A DNA stretch of 64,000 nt from Phlegmacium glaucopus (Eukaryota; Basidiomycota; Agaricomycetes; Agaricales; Cortinariaceae). A model generated the notes under the pieces. It had not been told where the DNA came from. It searched no databases and was given only the letters and a program-made list of their open reading frames with translations. The number at the start of each line of letters is the position of its first letter. Within the stretch, counting starts at the first letter, position 1. This document shows, piece after piece, positions 23,609 to 33,747 of the stretch. The position numbers and the translations under genes are program-made. The stretch spans positions 1,802,570 through 1,866,569 of the forward strand of contig MU130378.1 of NCBI GenBank assembly GCA_015039465.1, written 5' to 3'.

Positions 23609-23778
23609 ACATCAATTGTTGTCTTTGCAAACCGAGGGAAACTCATCTCTTGGTATCCAGGTCCCATCTAGCAGATCGCCATGGGTTCAAAATCGTTGAG
23701 TCGCACAAGTTTCCACTGGACTTCTTAGTAGCAGCACTTATCCTTTGAATTTTTAGAGTTAGAGCGGCATCTATCGTA

Positions 23779-26700
23779 ATGGATACAATCCTTTTTCTCA
23801 CTGTAATATCCGTCTCGCAACTTATCTCAGCGCAGACGGGTACCCTAGGGCTCAATAATGGGTTTATTTCCTTCAATACCTCCATATTTTCCGTCCAGTT
23901 GGTGAAGGATTCGCAGACCCTGTATTCCTTGAAACCTCAAGCAAATAATTCCAATTTTGACTTCATACCCATGGATCAGATGACGCTACGGCAGGGTGAC
24001 GGCAATTATCATCTAGGGGACGTCACGTTCCGTGCGCGCCTAACGGAATCCACAACATGGATGAGTGGCGATACGTCGTCGGTCCGACGAGCCGTTATCC
24101 CTTTACCAGCTGGAGGATCCATCCTGGCAGCCGCAGACCTCTCACCTACACTCCCTTCAAACTCATTATTGAATATTACTCGCCAATGGGTCATCCAGGA
24201 TAATCATTTGCAACTGACTCTTTCCGTCAAAAATACACAAGACAAAGCTGTTGAAATAGGCGCTTTGGGATTGCCCCTGGAATTCAATAATGTCGGTCTT
24301 TCAATTCGTGTATTCAACCGAAATTTTCCTCAACCTCCCTAGATTTTCACTAATCGCACGGCCGCGGAAACAAATCAATTGTGCAGTCTCTTCGATCCAT
24401 ATGTGGGGCAAGACGCAGGCTATGTTCAGGTTACCCCCCTCCTTGGAACTCTTCCTCCGCTTGTAGTACTGCCTGTCGGAAAATCTCCACTCGAAGGTTG
24501 GCGATTTCTTCCAGAGTCTACAACGGCACCTCCATTTTATCAATCTCAAACCTTCGAAGGCTTATACGAGTGGCAGTTCCATACTTTGGCCTATGCACAA
24601 AACGAATGGGCCCATGTTACTCCTTGGAATGCCCCAACATCTGCTGTATTGGGACCTGGGGAATCTCGCACCTATGGCATTGAATTTCGGTTGGCACCTT
24701 CCATCCGTGACATTGAACAAACCGTGCAATCTGCAAGCCGTCCTGTTGCCGTTGGCATTCCAGGCTACATAATTCCAGCAGATCATAAAGCTAAACTGTT
24801 CCTAAGTCATTCGTCTCCCGTGCAGTCCATGTCAGTATCTCCAGCTGGTGCCATAAGCTGGTCTACCAATGCTGATGCGAAGACTCCTCGCTGGACCGGA
24901 TATGACCTCACAGCTCGTGGATGGGGTAGGGCGAGATTGTCGATCACTTACACCGACGGAACACTTCAAACAGTCCACTACTATCTAACCAAAGCCGCAG
25001 CTGAAGTCATCAGTGATTTAGGTTCTTTCCTTACGACGTCACAATGGTTTAATTCCTCGTCAGACCCGTTCAGCAGGTCACCGTCCGTGATAAGTTACGA
25101 TCGTGAAGTGAATGCAGTTGTGCTGAACGATCCTCGCGCCTGGATTCCTGGCTTAAGCGATGAGGCTGGCGCAGGATCCTGGCTGGCTGCTACAATGAAG
25201 CAATATGCACAACCGAACGCTGCGGAGGTGTTTAAGATGGAGCAATTCATAAATCAGACTTTGTGGGGTTCAATACAAAACTCAAATGGTATGTTCTCAG
25301 TCATTTCTCCAGTGCATGTAGTCTAAAGTTTGTTTGAAGGATCTGTTAAAAAGGTGAATTACTAGATTAATTGTCAGTTGTTAACACATTTTCTCACGGG
25401 CCATCGCCTTTTGATCTAAGTCTGTTTATTTCTATGAGCCGGCTCTCGTACCCAGTTACCAATATCCCGCAACAATCGATTGGGGGAACTGGTGGTCCTG
25501 GAATCAAGTCACATCTTTTGCGACAGATCGCGCATATGACTATGTGCACATTACCGCTGCGTACTGGGCGTTGTATCGCGTGGCTCGCAATTATCCTGAC
25601 TTGGTAAAAATCCATGACTGGCAATGGTACATCAATCAAGCCGTCCTCACCGTACTTTCTATGACAGATGGAGACGTGGGTTTTTCAGGCGATGGGCTTA
25701 TGGGGGAGACCGTGATTCTTTATTTGCTGGATGATTTGAAACGCGAGGGATTGATGGTTAATGCAACATTGATTGAGAATAGGATGAAGGCCCGTGCCAT
25801 TACATGGTCCGGGGAGCGCTATCCGTGAGTCATGGTGTCCCAATTCAATTGGGAAGGACAACGTTGTAACTGAAGTGGCATTTGTTCATAGATTCGGATC
25901 GGAAATGGCATGGGATTCAACGGGCCAAGGTGTCTATGCTTGGAGCAAATATTTTGGCTACAACATCACCGCTCTCAACGCACTGAATTCTATAATTGCT
26001 TACCAACCCCTCATCGCACATTGGGGATACAATGGTAACGCAAGGCGATACTGGTATGAGAATTTTGGTTTCTCGTCCTTGTGATGTCAGACTGATGACA
26101 CCTTACTTTCAGGGACAATATTTACGGAGGGAAATTACAACGCATTGAACGCCAGATTCATCATTATGGCAGTGGACTGAACGCACTGCCACTTATTTCG
26201 GCTTTCGAGTCCTCTCCTTCAGATTTTTATCTACTCCGCGTCAGTTATGCGGGATTAAACGGCCCGCTTTCTAACATTGACACAGACGGCTTTGGTGCCG
26301 CCTCATTCCACTCATTTGCCGATACTCTGAAATGGGATGGTTATTCTGGTGATTTTGGACCAAATTTATCAGGTCATACGATGGGAACAGGGACCTACAT
26401 TATCAATCATCCAGATTTTGGTTGGCAAGCTTTCGGTGGAAATGTCATCTCTACACATCCAACAGTTCAGGTTGAAACTCGCGACTCAGTACGACGCCGA
26501 GTGTACATTGCTCCTCTTGGAACCTTGTTAGCGTTGGATGCTGGAGCGTTTTCTCTTGTAGAATTTGACCCTCAAGTTCAATTAGTCACTGTAACGATTA
26601 AAGCTGTACCGGACGGCTCAGCGACTGGCGCCGCGGCAGCATCCAAAGGGCGGCTCATAATCCGACAGAAGGCCTTTGTGCCTGGCATTGCCGGTCTTAA

Positions 26701-26782
26701 AGGACCTCACGGACTAGTTGACGACGCGGGAGCTTACACAGTGACTTTCGTAAATGGTGTGGGGAAAGTAACTCTCTTCTGA
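23779..26782 (+). CDS. Secreted six-hairpin-type glycosidase, DUF5695-like
   Basis: Six exons: 23779-24291, 24343-25288, 25340-25353 (14 nt), 25421-25824, 25892-26053, 26113-26782 (2709 nt, 902 aa). It starts with a signal peptide (MDTILFLTVISVSQLISAQ). An N-terminal beta-rich part is followed by an (alpha/alpha)6-like region with many Trp and Tyr residues (IDWGNWWSWNQV, YDYVHITAAYWALYRVARNY, WDSTGQGVYAWSKYFGYN, WGYNGNARRYW, HYGSGLNALPL). This pattern is that of the large fungal DUF5695/six-hairpin glycosidase-like secreted proteins; no substrate is assigned. The in-frame TAG at 24340 is the end of intron 1 (51 bp), which reconnects GLPLEFNN to IFTNRTAAETN, so the gene is not broken. The 14-nt exon gives NGSVKKSVYFYEPALVP. 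It is convergent with the sugar transporter next door. Confidence 0.87.
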
Positions 26783-26974
26783 TCCTTTTTGTATATCATG
26801 TACTGCGCTCTTGCGCTGGTAACTTTGCTATCACCCCTCCTTTTGCAGGGGTAACTCTTGGTAGCTTGTAACTATAAAAACTTTGAATTCTATCTCAATT
26901 GGTATCTACTAGTAGTTACATTCGTATCAATCTTGGAGATGCACGTCGAACCGTTTACTGTTATCAGATACAGT

Positions 26975-29561
26975 TCAAGAACTTGGAGAGGTATTCTTCT
27001 CGTCCTCTTCTTGATGAAGCCCTTTGAGTACAGTTTCATGCGCTTCTTCACCGAGATGTGGTTTCCAGTCAGCGGAGTTCCAAGGTTTGATACCCGCGCG
27101 ATACATTTCATCGACCTGCAACTGTGAGAATCCCGAATTGTGACGAAGGGTAAAGGCATATACCTCTTCCAGCGTGAGACCTCTCGTTTCGGGAATGAAC
27201 AGATAAACATATACATATCCGAACAAGAGCATTCCGAAGAAAATCAATAGGATGAGGGGACCAATCCTATCATCATATTTTAATAATTGTCGAAGAGAAG
27301 ACGAATGCTAGACGTACTTGGCTGCTATCCTCGGAGCAAAGAATGAAAGAAGGAAATTCCATATCCTGGTTGATATTGTTAACGTCCAAAGCGGGTTGGA
27401 GGTCACCGTTGGACCGTATAGAACTTCACGCACCAATTAGTTGCACTACCCAGCGCAATACCTTTTGGTCGCACGCGAAGCGGGAAGGATTCACCGAGAT
27501 ACACCCATCTAACAATTGTAATGAGATGAGCATAAGATAGGAAATGAGTTCAACTTACGGAGTGGGTCCCCAGAATATCGAAAAAGAAAAGACATGCAAG
27601 ACCGCGAAAGCTATTAAAACGCCGCCTGGCAAGATTTTAATGACAGTCTGTCTTTAAAATCTGAAAATACCAGCCTCCTTGTTTGTTTCGTTTAGTCAGT
27701 AGTTCTTTGGGAGTTCCAGTGGGGGCAAGGGTGAAGTGGCCAACCAAGCCGGCCTGGATGATGTCAATACTCGCCAACAAGGAAAATCGAGCAAATCTTA
27801 CGATAATCGAGCAAGCGGCCTCCATCAGTGCACCAGTAAGAAGGGACTAGACATCGACGTCTTTTGAGCCGCTTATAATATACATATGGGTCCAAAACCT
27901 TACTCGACGGCGACCCCAAGATTCAATCAAATGCTGCAAAGCAGATACACAGGTTAGCGGAAACACATAGATAGAGAAAGAAATATACCAAGGCAGGGAT
28001 AGTGCCGACCACTGAAACTGCACCAAGAATAACTTGGATGACGTATGGAGATAACCTGAACGAGGGGGTAAAAGAAGCGTGTAAGAGCGAACACATATTG
28101 AACTTACTGTGTCCCTGCGCTTTGGAAAAAGGTGTCTCCATAGTAGTCTGATGAAGAAAATGTAAGTGTTTAAAAACGATCTTCGAAAAGACTATCGTAC
28201 AATAGAAATTCTGGCCATTCAACTGTTGAATGAACTGCAACATCATGCCGTTGATGGTACGCTTCCATAGATGATTCCTAGGCGAAAAACATTCAAGCCA
28301 GGTTGCTTTGCCTCCTTCGTTTTCTGCTCGAATAGCGAAATCAAGCTCGCCGACAAGTTCGTCGACAAGGCCGTCGTCTTCTGGAACACCATTTAAGGCA
28401 GCAATGGCTGTGCGCGCTTCCTCGCGTCTGCCAGTCCCAATGAGGTGACGGCTAATAGTATTCATAAGATGAGAATATGTTTGAGGTAATTTCAAGGGAG
28501 CATACGGAGATTCAGGTAAAAAGAAGACGCCCGACAACAAGATGAGTCCCCAAAGAAGTTGCAGTCCTATGGGGATACGCCAAGAAGCAGAGTTTGGTAT
28601 TGAATGTGTAGCCAGGTCCAGTATATAACTCAAAAAGATTCTAAGACAAGGGATGTTATCAAACCGTCCAAGGAATTGATGTCGTCTTACCCAAGAATAA
28701 TTTGCAACTGATAAACAACCAGTAAGGATCCTCTCAGTGCTTTGGGAGCCGTCTCTCCATTATACAATCTTGTTGACGATCAAAGGCATGAGCTTCCCGA
28801 AGGAAAGGACCCGAAGATCGTACTTACGGAACGATAGCTTGATGCAATGCAATTAGCTAAGAACAGTGCTCGAACGGGAACGGGAAAAAGCCGTACCTGA
28901 CAGCGCTCCGACGCCAAGCCCTGCGATGAACCTTCCGACGGTTATTTGAACGATAGAAAATTTGGTCCCGGTCTGGACTGCGACTCCAACAGTGAAAATA
29001 GCGGCCCAGATCAGGATCGAACCACGACGACCAAACCGATCAGAGGTGTAGGCTTGCGCAAGAGCGCCCCTAACATATCCTCGGGTTAGATCCGCACATA
29101 GTATACACTTGCGTTGGACATACACGAAGTTCCTAGATGACGCCAGCAAACATTGATTAATACAAACAATGACGCCTGAATTCAACTAACCCTGCAGACA
29201 AAAGAGAGGTAATAATTGACTGCCTTGAGCTTGAGAGGAATGGTTTTCCTGAAGCATCAAGTTGCCCAAAGCGTCGGACGAAGTCTGGCATAATCAAACA
29301 TCCCTACGAGCATTGTGTGAATGACTGATGAGCACAACTTACTTCACTGACCGAAATGACACCAATGTCATAACCGAATAGAAAGCCTGGTTAATGGTTA
29401 CATTGAAAACGGTTTCTTGAAATTGCATAATAGTCTTACCACCTGATTTATAAAGAAATGACGTCAAGCTAGGGAATAACCGAAGGAAGTCAACACGTAC
29501 CGAAAGCAATGAATATTGCTAGTTGAATAGCGTAACGATTTGTGGGAACGGCTCTCGCCAT
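26975..29561 (-). CDS. MFS sugar transporter (hexose transporter family), 19 exons
   Basis: Exons (high to low): 29561-29501, 29442-29440, 29386-29352, 29303-29191, 29132-29124, 29069-28897, 28838-28829, 28768-28691, 28640-28506, 28451-28201, 28147-28108, 28055-27989, 27933-27904, 27846-27802, 27753-27675, 27625-27559, 27508-27434, 27365-27318, 27266-26975 (1611 nt, 536 aa). Sugar porter signatures: GGFLFGYDIGVIS, DRFGRRGSILIW, VGRFIAGLGVGALS, VPLYNGETAPKALRG, LPESPRHLIGTGR, FIQQLNGQNFYYYYGD, LIESWGRRR, WGPTPWVYLGESFPLRVR and IPETRGLTLEEV. Twelve membrane helices are expected. It imports a sugar across the plasma membrane; which one is unknown. Exons of 3, 9 and 10 nt are needed to keep the conserved motifs. 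The intron 27626-27674 must use a weak GC donor (GAG|GCTGGT) to give NKQGGGVLIAFAVLHV; otherwise a one-base frameshift would have to be assumed. Confidence 0.85.
29440..29442 (-). other. Putative 3-nt exon (GTG) in the transporter
   Basis: The flanking introns are 58 bp (29443-29500) and 53 bp (29387-29439), both canonical GT-AG. The exon supplies the third base of one Gly codon and first base of the next, giving the sugar-porter motif GGFLFGYD. Without it a single 114-bp intron would leave GFLFGYD with one Gly missing. Confidence 0.6.
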
Positions 29562-29930
29562 GGAAGAAGCGCGCTAAGGGACACGTCAAGACACAAGAGC
29601 AAGAGAAGTAAATTTCGCAGAGTAGTCTCTTTTAAGCCTTCAACCATAAAGCCTGAGGTATATAGAAGGTCAAGAAGATCTGTCGACACCAGCTGACCTG
29701 GGGAGTTTATAGACATGATTATAATCAGCGGACCGACAGGAAGAGAATAAGAAGATGGTGTAGTCGTTCAAACATTCAAACGTGAGAAGGGACACAAAAC
29801 TCAACCTCCATTTATCAAATTTATTTCCAGCAGGCAGTGCGTGACACCGCGCACACATGATGTGACTCGATCGCGTAGCTCTATTGCGGGCCGCCCTGCT
29901 TAAATCAATCTCCCTACGAATTAACGGTAG
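29562..29930. other. Intergenic between two minus-strand genes
   Basis: Upstream region of the transporter and 3' flank of the inositol monophosphatase gene. It contains GTTCAAACATTCAAACG near 29766. The minus-strand frames at 29519-29858 have no motif. No gene is supported. Confidence 0.5.
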
Positions 29931-31241
29931 TTAATTGGCTGCTACATCCTCCACAGTCTCGTAGAATTCGTTGATGATTCGCTTCTGAGCGGCGGAACCT
30001 GTTTCGTCCTAGTTGAGAACAGTTAAGTCGGAGAGGAACTTGAAGGAATGATACACATCAAATTGACCTTTGACTCTCCTATGGCACGCACAACTAGATA
30101 TTTTCTTCCAATCAGAATTTCTTCTGTCACAACGCCGAAGTCGGAGGAGGAGGATGAAGTCGTAAAGACATCATGGGAGCCTGTTACTACACAACCCGCT
30201 TCTTCTGCAATGACAATTCCTGCACATACATCCCAGGGCCAACAGCCAATCTCCCTGACCAGTCCAGGTTTCAACGACGAAGACAAATTGATATAAAGAT
30301 AGACATACCAATATATATCCAAACCCCCTTGTGCTACCAGTCCATAATTGAGAGCCGCACTACCTATGGATCGAAGAGAATGCGCCATCTTTCCGCCTAC
30401 AACTCCTTGGGCAGGATTTCCGGCCAAACGAGAGAAGGAGCCAGCCTTTGCGTTTATTGTACTAAGGGTACGATCCGAACCCCACTCGACGGCTAAAGAC
30501 CCGCCCGATGTTGTCAGTGAATATGCCAGAACCCCAACAAAGGATCCTAATTACCGATCAGCGCCTGACTGAGTGAAGGGAGGGGTTTAGGTGGCGACGC
30601 CAATGGGAGTCTCAGAGGTTCTAAATCCAGTCCTTGTGTAAGGAATGAGCCTTGGCCTTTTATGCCTGTATACTGTGTGTTTATTAGATCCAGTGTGTGT
30701 ATATACCGGCCACGAACACTGACCATTTGGTTCAAAAATGGGTTATAGATTATACCCAAGATGGGGCGACGCTCATAAATGAGCCCAAGAGAGATACACA
30801 CAAAGGGGAACCCATGGATAAAATTAGTCGTTCCGTCTGTGAAGGGTCAGTGACTGTCAAGGACAGAAGGCCAGTCTAACTGCACCAATAGGGTCGACAC
30901 AGAACGTTGGCTCATCTGTCAAAGGGGGACGGTAGCCAGCAGAATATGACTCTTCCCCGATGCTGTTACAGATGATAAGATGATCGCATGAAAAATGGTG
31001 CAAAAGCTTACAATTGGAAGGTCGGGTACTGGGTCTTCAATTCCTTCTTGACTAACTCCTCCACTCGAACGTCGTATTCTGTCACCAAGTCTACGGAATT
31101 TTTCTTCTCATTGACATTGGAGGAAGCAGATTGGATGGCAACTGATCCCTCAACGATAAGGGCTCCTGCCTTGCGTGCAAGGTTGATTGTGAAAGAGAGG
31201 ATCGCTTCGAGATCTGCGGGTGTAAGTTTTGAAGCGGACAT
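29931..31241 (-). CDS. Inositol monophosphatase
   Basis: Seven exons: 31241-31012, 30962-30886, 30836-30724, 30672-30555, 30492-30309, 30254-30068, 30008-29931 (987 nt, 328 aa). Metal- and substrate-binding motifs are all present: IGEESYSAG (motif with the first Glu pair, about 78), CVDPIDGTTNFIHGFPFV (about 99-116; Asp, Ile, Asp, Gly, Thr of the IMPase signature) and CWPWDVCAGIVIAEEAG (second signature with the Asp). The enzyme hydrolyses inositol monophosphates to inositol in a Mg2+-dependent reaction and is inhibited by lithium in the family. It is a little longer than the usual 270-300 aa because of Ser-rich loops (SSSSSD). All introns are GT-AG, 49-62 bp. It is divergent with the proteasome gene, 230 bp apart. 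Confidence 0.96.
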
Positions 31242-31471
31242 GGATTACAGTGGACGAAGACCGATCGATTATCAGTTATCCACGCCTGACACTGATCAAA
31301 ATATTAATCCTGAACAAATGCATGGAACGAACGTTGTTCACAGTCATCTGCAGGATAAGATAAGATCAATTTAGTTCCCACGGCCTGAACACGCGTCGAG
31401 GCAACACGCAAGCTAACTTTACAGGTGATTTATTCCAATCGCTGAACAACGTTTCTTATTCCTTTACTATC
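31242..31471. promoter_or_regulatory. Shared upstream region of IMPase and proteasome alpha5 genes
   Basis: 230 bp between divergent start codons must hold both promoters. No proteasome control element of the yeast GGTGGCAAA type is seen by eye, and no TATA box is clear. Confidence 0.4.
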
Positions 31472-32516
31472 ATGTTTTTGACGCGTTCGGAGTATGGTAC
31501 GCCTTCACTGATTGAATGTCATCTTCGCCTTTGCTCATCAGGTCCATTAGATCGGGGTGTGAACACATTTTCACCTGAAGGCCGTCTTTTTCAAGGTAAG
31601 TGCTATGCATATGATCACTTAGAATGATCCTAACACCATTTCAGTGGAGTATGCTATCGAGGCCATCAAGGTACGCAATTTGTGAATTCAAAGTACATCT
31701 GAAATTAAACTTCTATCATTCAGCTCGGTTCAACAACTGTTGGTATTCGTACGCCTGAGGGTGTCGTCCTTGCTGTCGAAAAGCGTGTCCAATCTCCCCT
31801 ACTAGAATCAAATTCCATTGAAAAAATTATGGAAATCGACTCTCATTTGGGTTGCGCAATGTCCGGACTAACAGCAGACGCCCGCACAATGATCGACCAT
31901 GCTCGGGTGACTGCCCAAAACCATGCCTTCACATACGACGAGAAGATCAAAGTTGAGAGCGTAACACAGGCTGTATGTGATTTAGCCTTGAGGTTCGGTG
32001 AGAGTGTACACGACGAGGAGGCGATGATGAGTCGACCTTTTGGTGTTGCACTTTTGATCGCTGGTATTGACGAATTGGGACCGCAATTGTTAGTGTTCCC
32101 TTATTTTATAAGATCCAAAATAAATTTAACAATCGTGCAGATATCACACTGATCCATCTGGCACTTTTGTACGATACGATGCAAAGGCCATTGGATCAGG
32201 ATCAGAAGCAGCTCAAAGCGAACTTCAAGACAAATGGCATAAGGTATTTAGCATTATATATATATTCCCATTCAATAACAAGCCTCTGTATTCAACTAGC
32301 AAATGACTCTACGAGAAGCCCAGCTACTGACGCTGAGTGTTCTTAAGCAAGTCATGGAGGAAAAACTAGATCAGCACAATGTGCAATTGGCTCAAGTACG
32401 TCTTCTCAACCATGATCATGTTGTGGCGCGTCTTACTCCTTCCAAAGGTGACGCCAGCGAAAGGGTTTCAGATTCTGGACGAAACCAACTTGAAGGAGGT
32501 GATAGAAGCCATGTGA
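31472..32516 (+). CDS. PUP2: 20S proteasome subunit alpha5
   Basis: Seven exons: 31472-31496, 31551-31595, 31645-31670, 31724-32088, 32141-32243, 32300-32395, 32448-32516 (729 nt, 242 aa). The N-terminus [20 protein letters not shown], then [20 protein letters not shown], is the proteasome alpha-type signature, and the alpha5-type features [29 protein letters not shown] and [20 protein letters not shown] assign the subunit. It forms part of the outer ring of the 20S core that gates protein entry; alpha subunits are not catalytic. Length and start fit the family exactly. Introns are 49-56 bp, GT-AG. The start codon is the first ATG after the last upstream stop. Confidence 0.97.
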
Positions 32517-32712
32517 TGTTGTAATGTACTTTTTTTTTTTTGGAACGACCTATAATATGTTTTGTTAAATGTTCTTCGACTTCTGAATCTGAAGAGTAAA
32601 GTTGTTTATAAGAGCCCATGCATTCAAGGAGCTTCAGTTTTAGTTTTATTTCAGTTGGTGATGTCTGGTCTTCCAAAGCACTCAACAACCCCATCTTTAA
32701 CTGAACACGACT

Positions 32713-33390
32713 TTAAAGACAAGAACGGTTCTCAGGTCTAGCAACATACCTTGCAATGCACTCAATCTCAATGAGCACATCTTTTGGTAAGCGAGCAACC
32801 TCAACGGCCGACCGGGCAGGAGCGTGATTTCCGAAGAATTTCGCATATATTTCATTGACCGTCGCAAAATCGTCCATGGATTTCAAGAAAACCTGTAATA
32901 TAGAATAAATGAGTCCTTTATTAGAACCAAGGAGGGACTCGGATTTTTGACGTACAGTTGTCTTGACCACCTTACCCAACTCTGAACCACCAGCCTCTAC
33001 CACTGCTTTGAGGTTTTTCAAAACCTGCTCGGTTTGCGCTTTGACGCCCCCGGGCACGATTTGCATGGTAGATGGGTCTAGAGGGATACATCCTGAACAG
33101 AAGAGCAAGTTTCCCATTCGGATGCCTTGGGAATATGGCCCAATAGCTGCTGGAGCACCTGTGATAGCATTGCAATCTACTCAATACACGCTATACGGGT
33201 TTACTGCAACGAAAAGGCAGGCCTCACTGGATGTAGACACGGCGGACAAAGACTCATGTGTTGTTATGGGATAAGACATGGTGGTAGCAGTAACGATAGT
33301 GCTATGTTTTATCTGATATCCGATATGCGGTGAAGAGAGTGTTGGAAATGATCTGAATTTCAATCCTCGTGTACTCCGGAAAGACATCAT
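32713..33390 (-). CDS. RidA/YjgF family reactive-imine deaminase
   Basis: Three exons: 33390-33228, 33158-32956, 32892-32713 (546 nt, 181 aa from the upstream ATG). The core reads [94 protein letters not shown] and [10 protein letters not shown], the typical RidA sequence with the catalytic Arg in APARSAVEV. RidA hydrolyses reactive enamine/imine intermediates made by PLP enzymes such as threonine dehydratase. Upstream of the core, [17 protein letters not shown] looks like a mitochondrial presequence; starting at MSYPITTHE (33279) instead gives a 144-aa cytosolic form. The 3' end is uncertain: the frame stops at 32713 after 12 extra residues, but a 40-bp intron (GTATGT..AAAG) could also change the tail. 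Confidence 0.9.
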
Positions 33391-33747
33391 TCTGTGCAAT
33401 GGTCAAATAAAGTAAGATGCACTTTTCTCACGTTTTGCCAACATCAATATTTGAACTAGGTATGTAAATTGAAAACTAAACCGATTAACTGCAATTACGA
33501 CGGGCGTAGGATAGTGAAGTCGATTAGAACATGCCAAGGTAAGTGCGTATGGTAAGCGAATGGCATGCCTCGAAATCGAAGAAATGAGTGCATCAGAAAT
33601 ACATTAGTAGCAAGGGATTCGTGAAATATCTGTAGTGAGAATGGCAATGAGTAGAATATCAATTGAGGCTGAGCCAGAGAAAGCATAAGAGAAAGGACAG
33701 CTGTTGAGGCTGGAAGCAATGAGGCATTTTCAGAGAAGATTTCTTGG
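33391..33747. other. Intergenic, no gene seen
   Basis: Lies between the RidA start and the G alpha stop, both on the minus strand. The short minus frame at 33495-33719 has no motif. It should hold the G alpha 3' UTR and the RidA promoter. Confidence 0.5.

Larger units (their letters stand above)
21663..23778. other. Gene-poor intergenic stretch
   Basis: About 2.1 kb without a supported gene. Open frames at 22365-22628 (-), 22639-22890 (+) and 23453-23748 (+) have no motif or good codon pattern. Features seen: several GGGCCG-containing elements between 22852 and 23190, including short inverted arms ATTACG..CGTAAT at 23176-23190; TTCAACGTTCAACATTCAA near 22960; and a TATA-like ATATAAAA near 23601, about 170 bp before the glycosidase ATG. 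No terminal repeats or transposase remnants are visible. Confidence 0.5.

Noticed and set aside
24340..24342. In-frame stop in the glycosidase as sign of a pseudogene
   Set aside because: It is the 3' end of a normal 51-bp intron that restores the conserved sequence.
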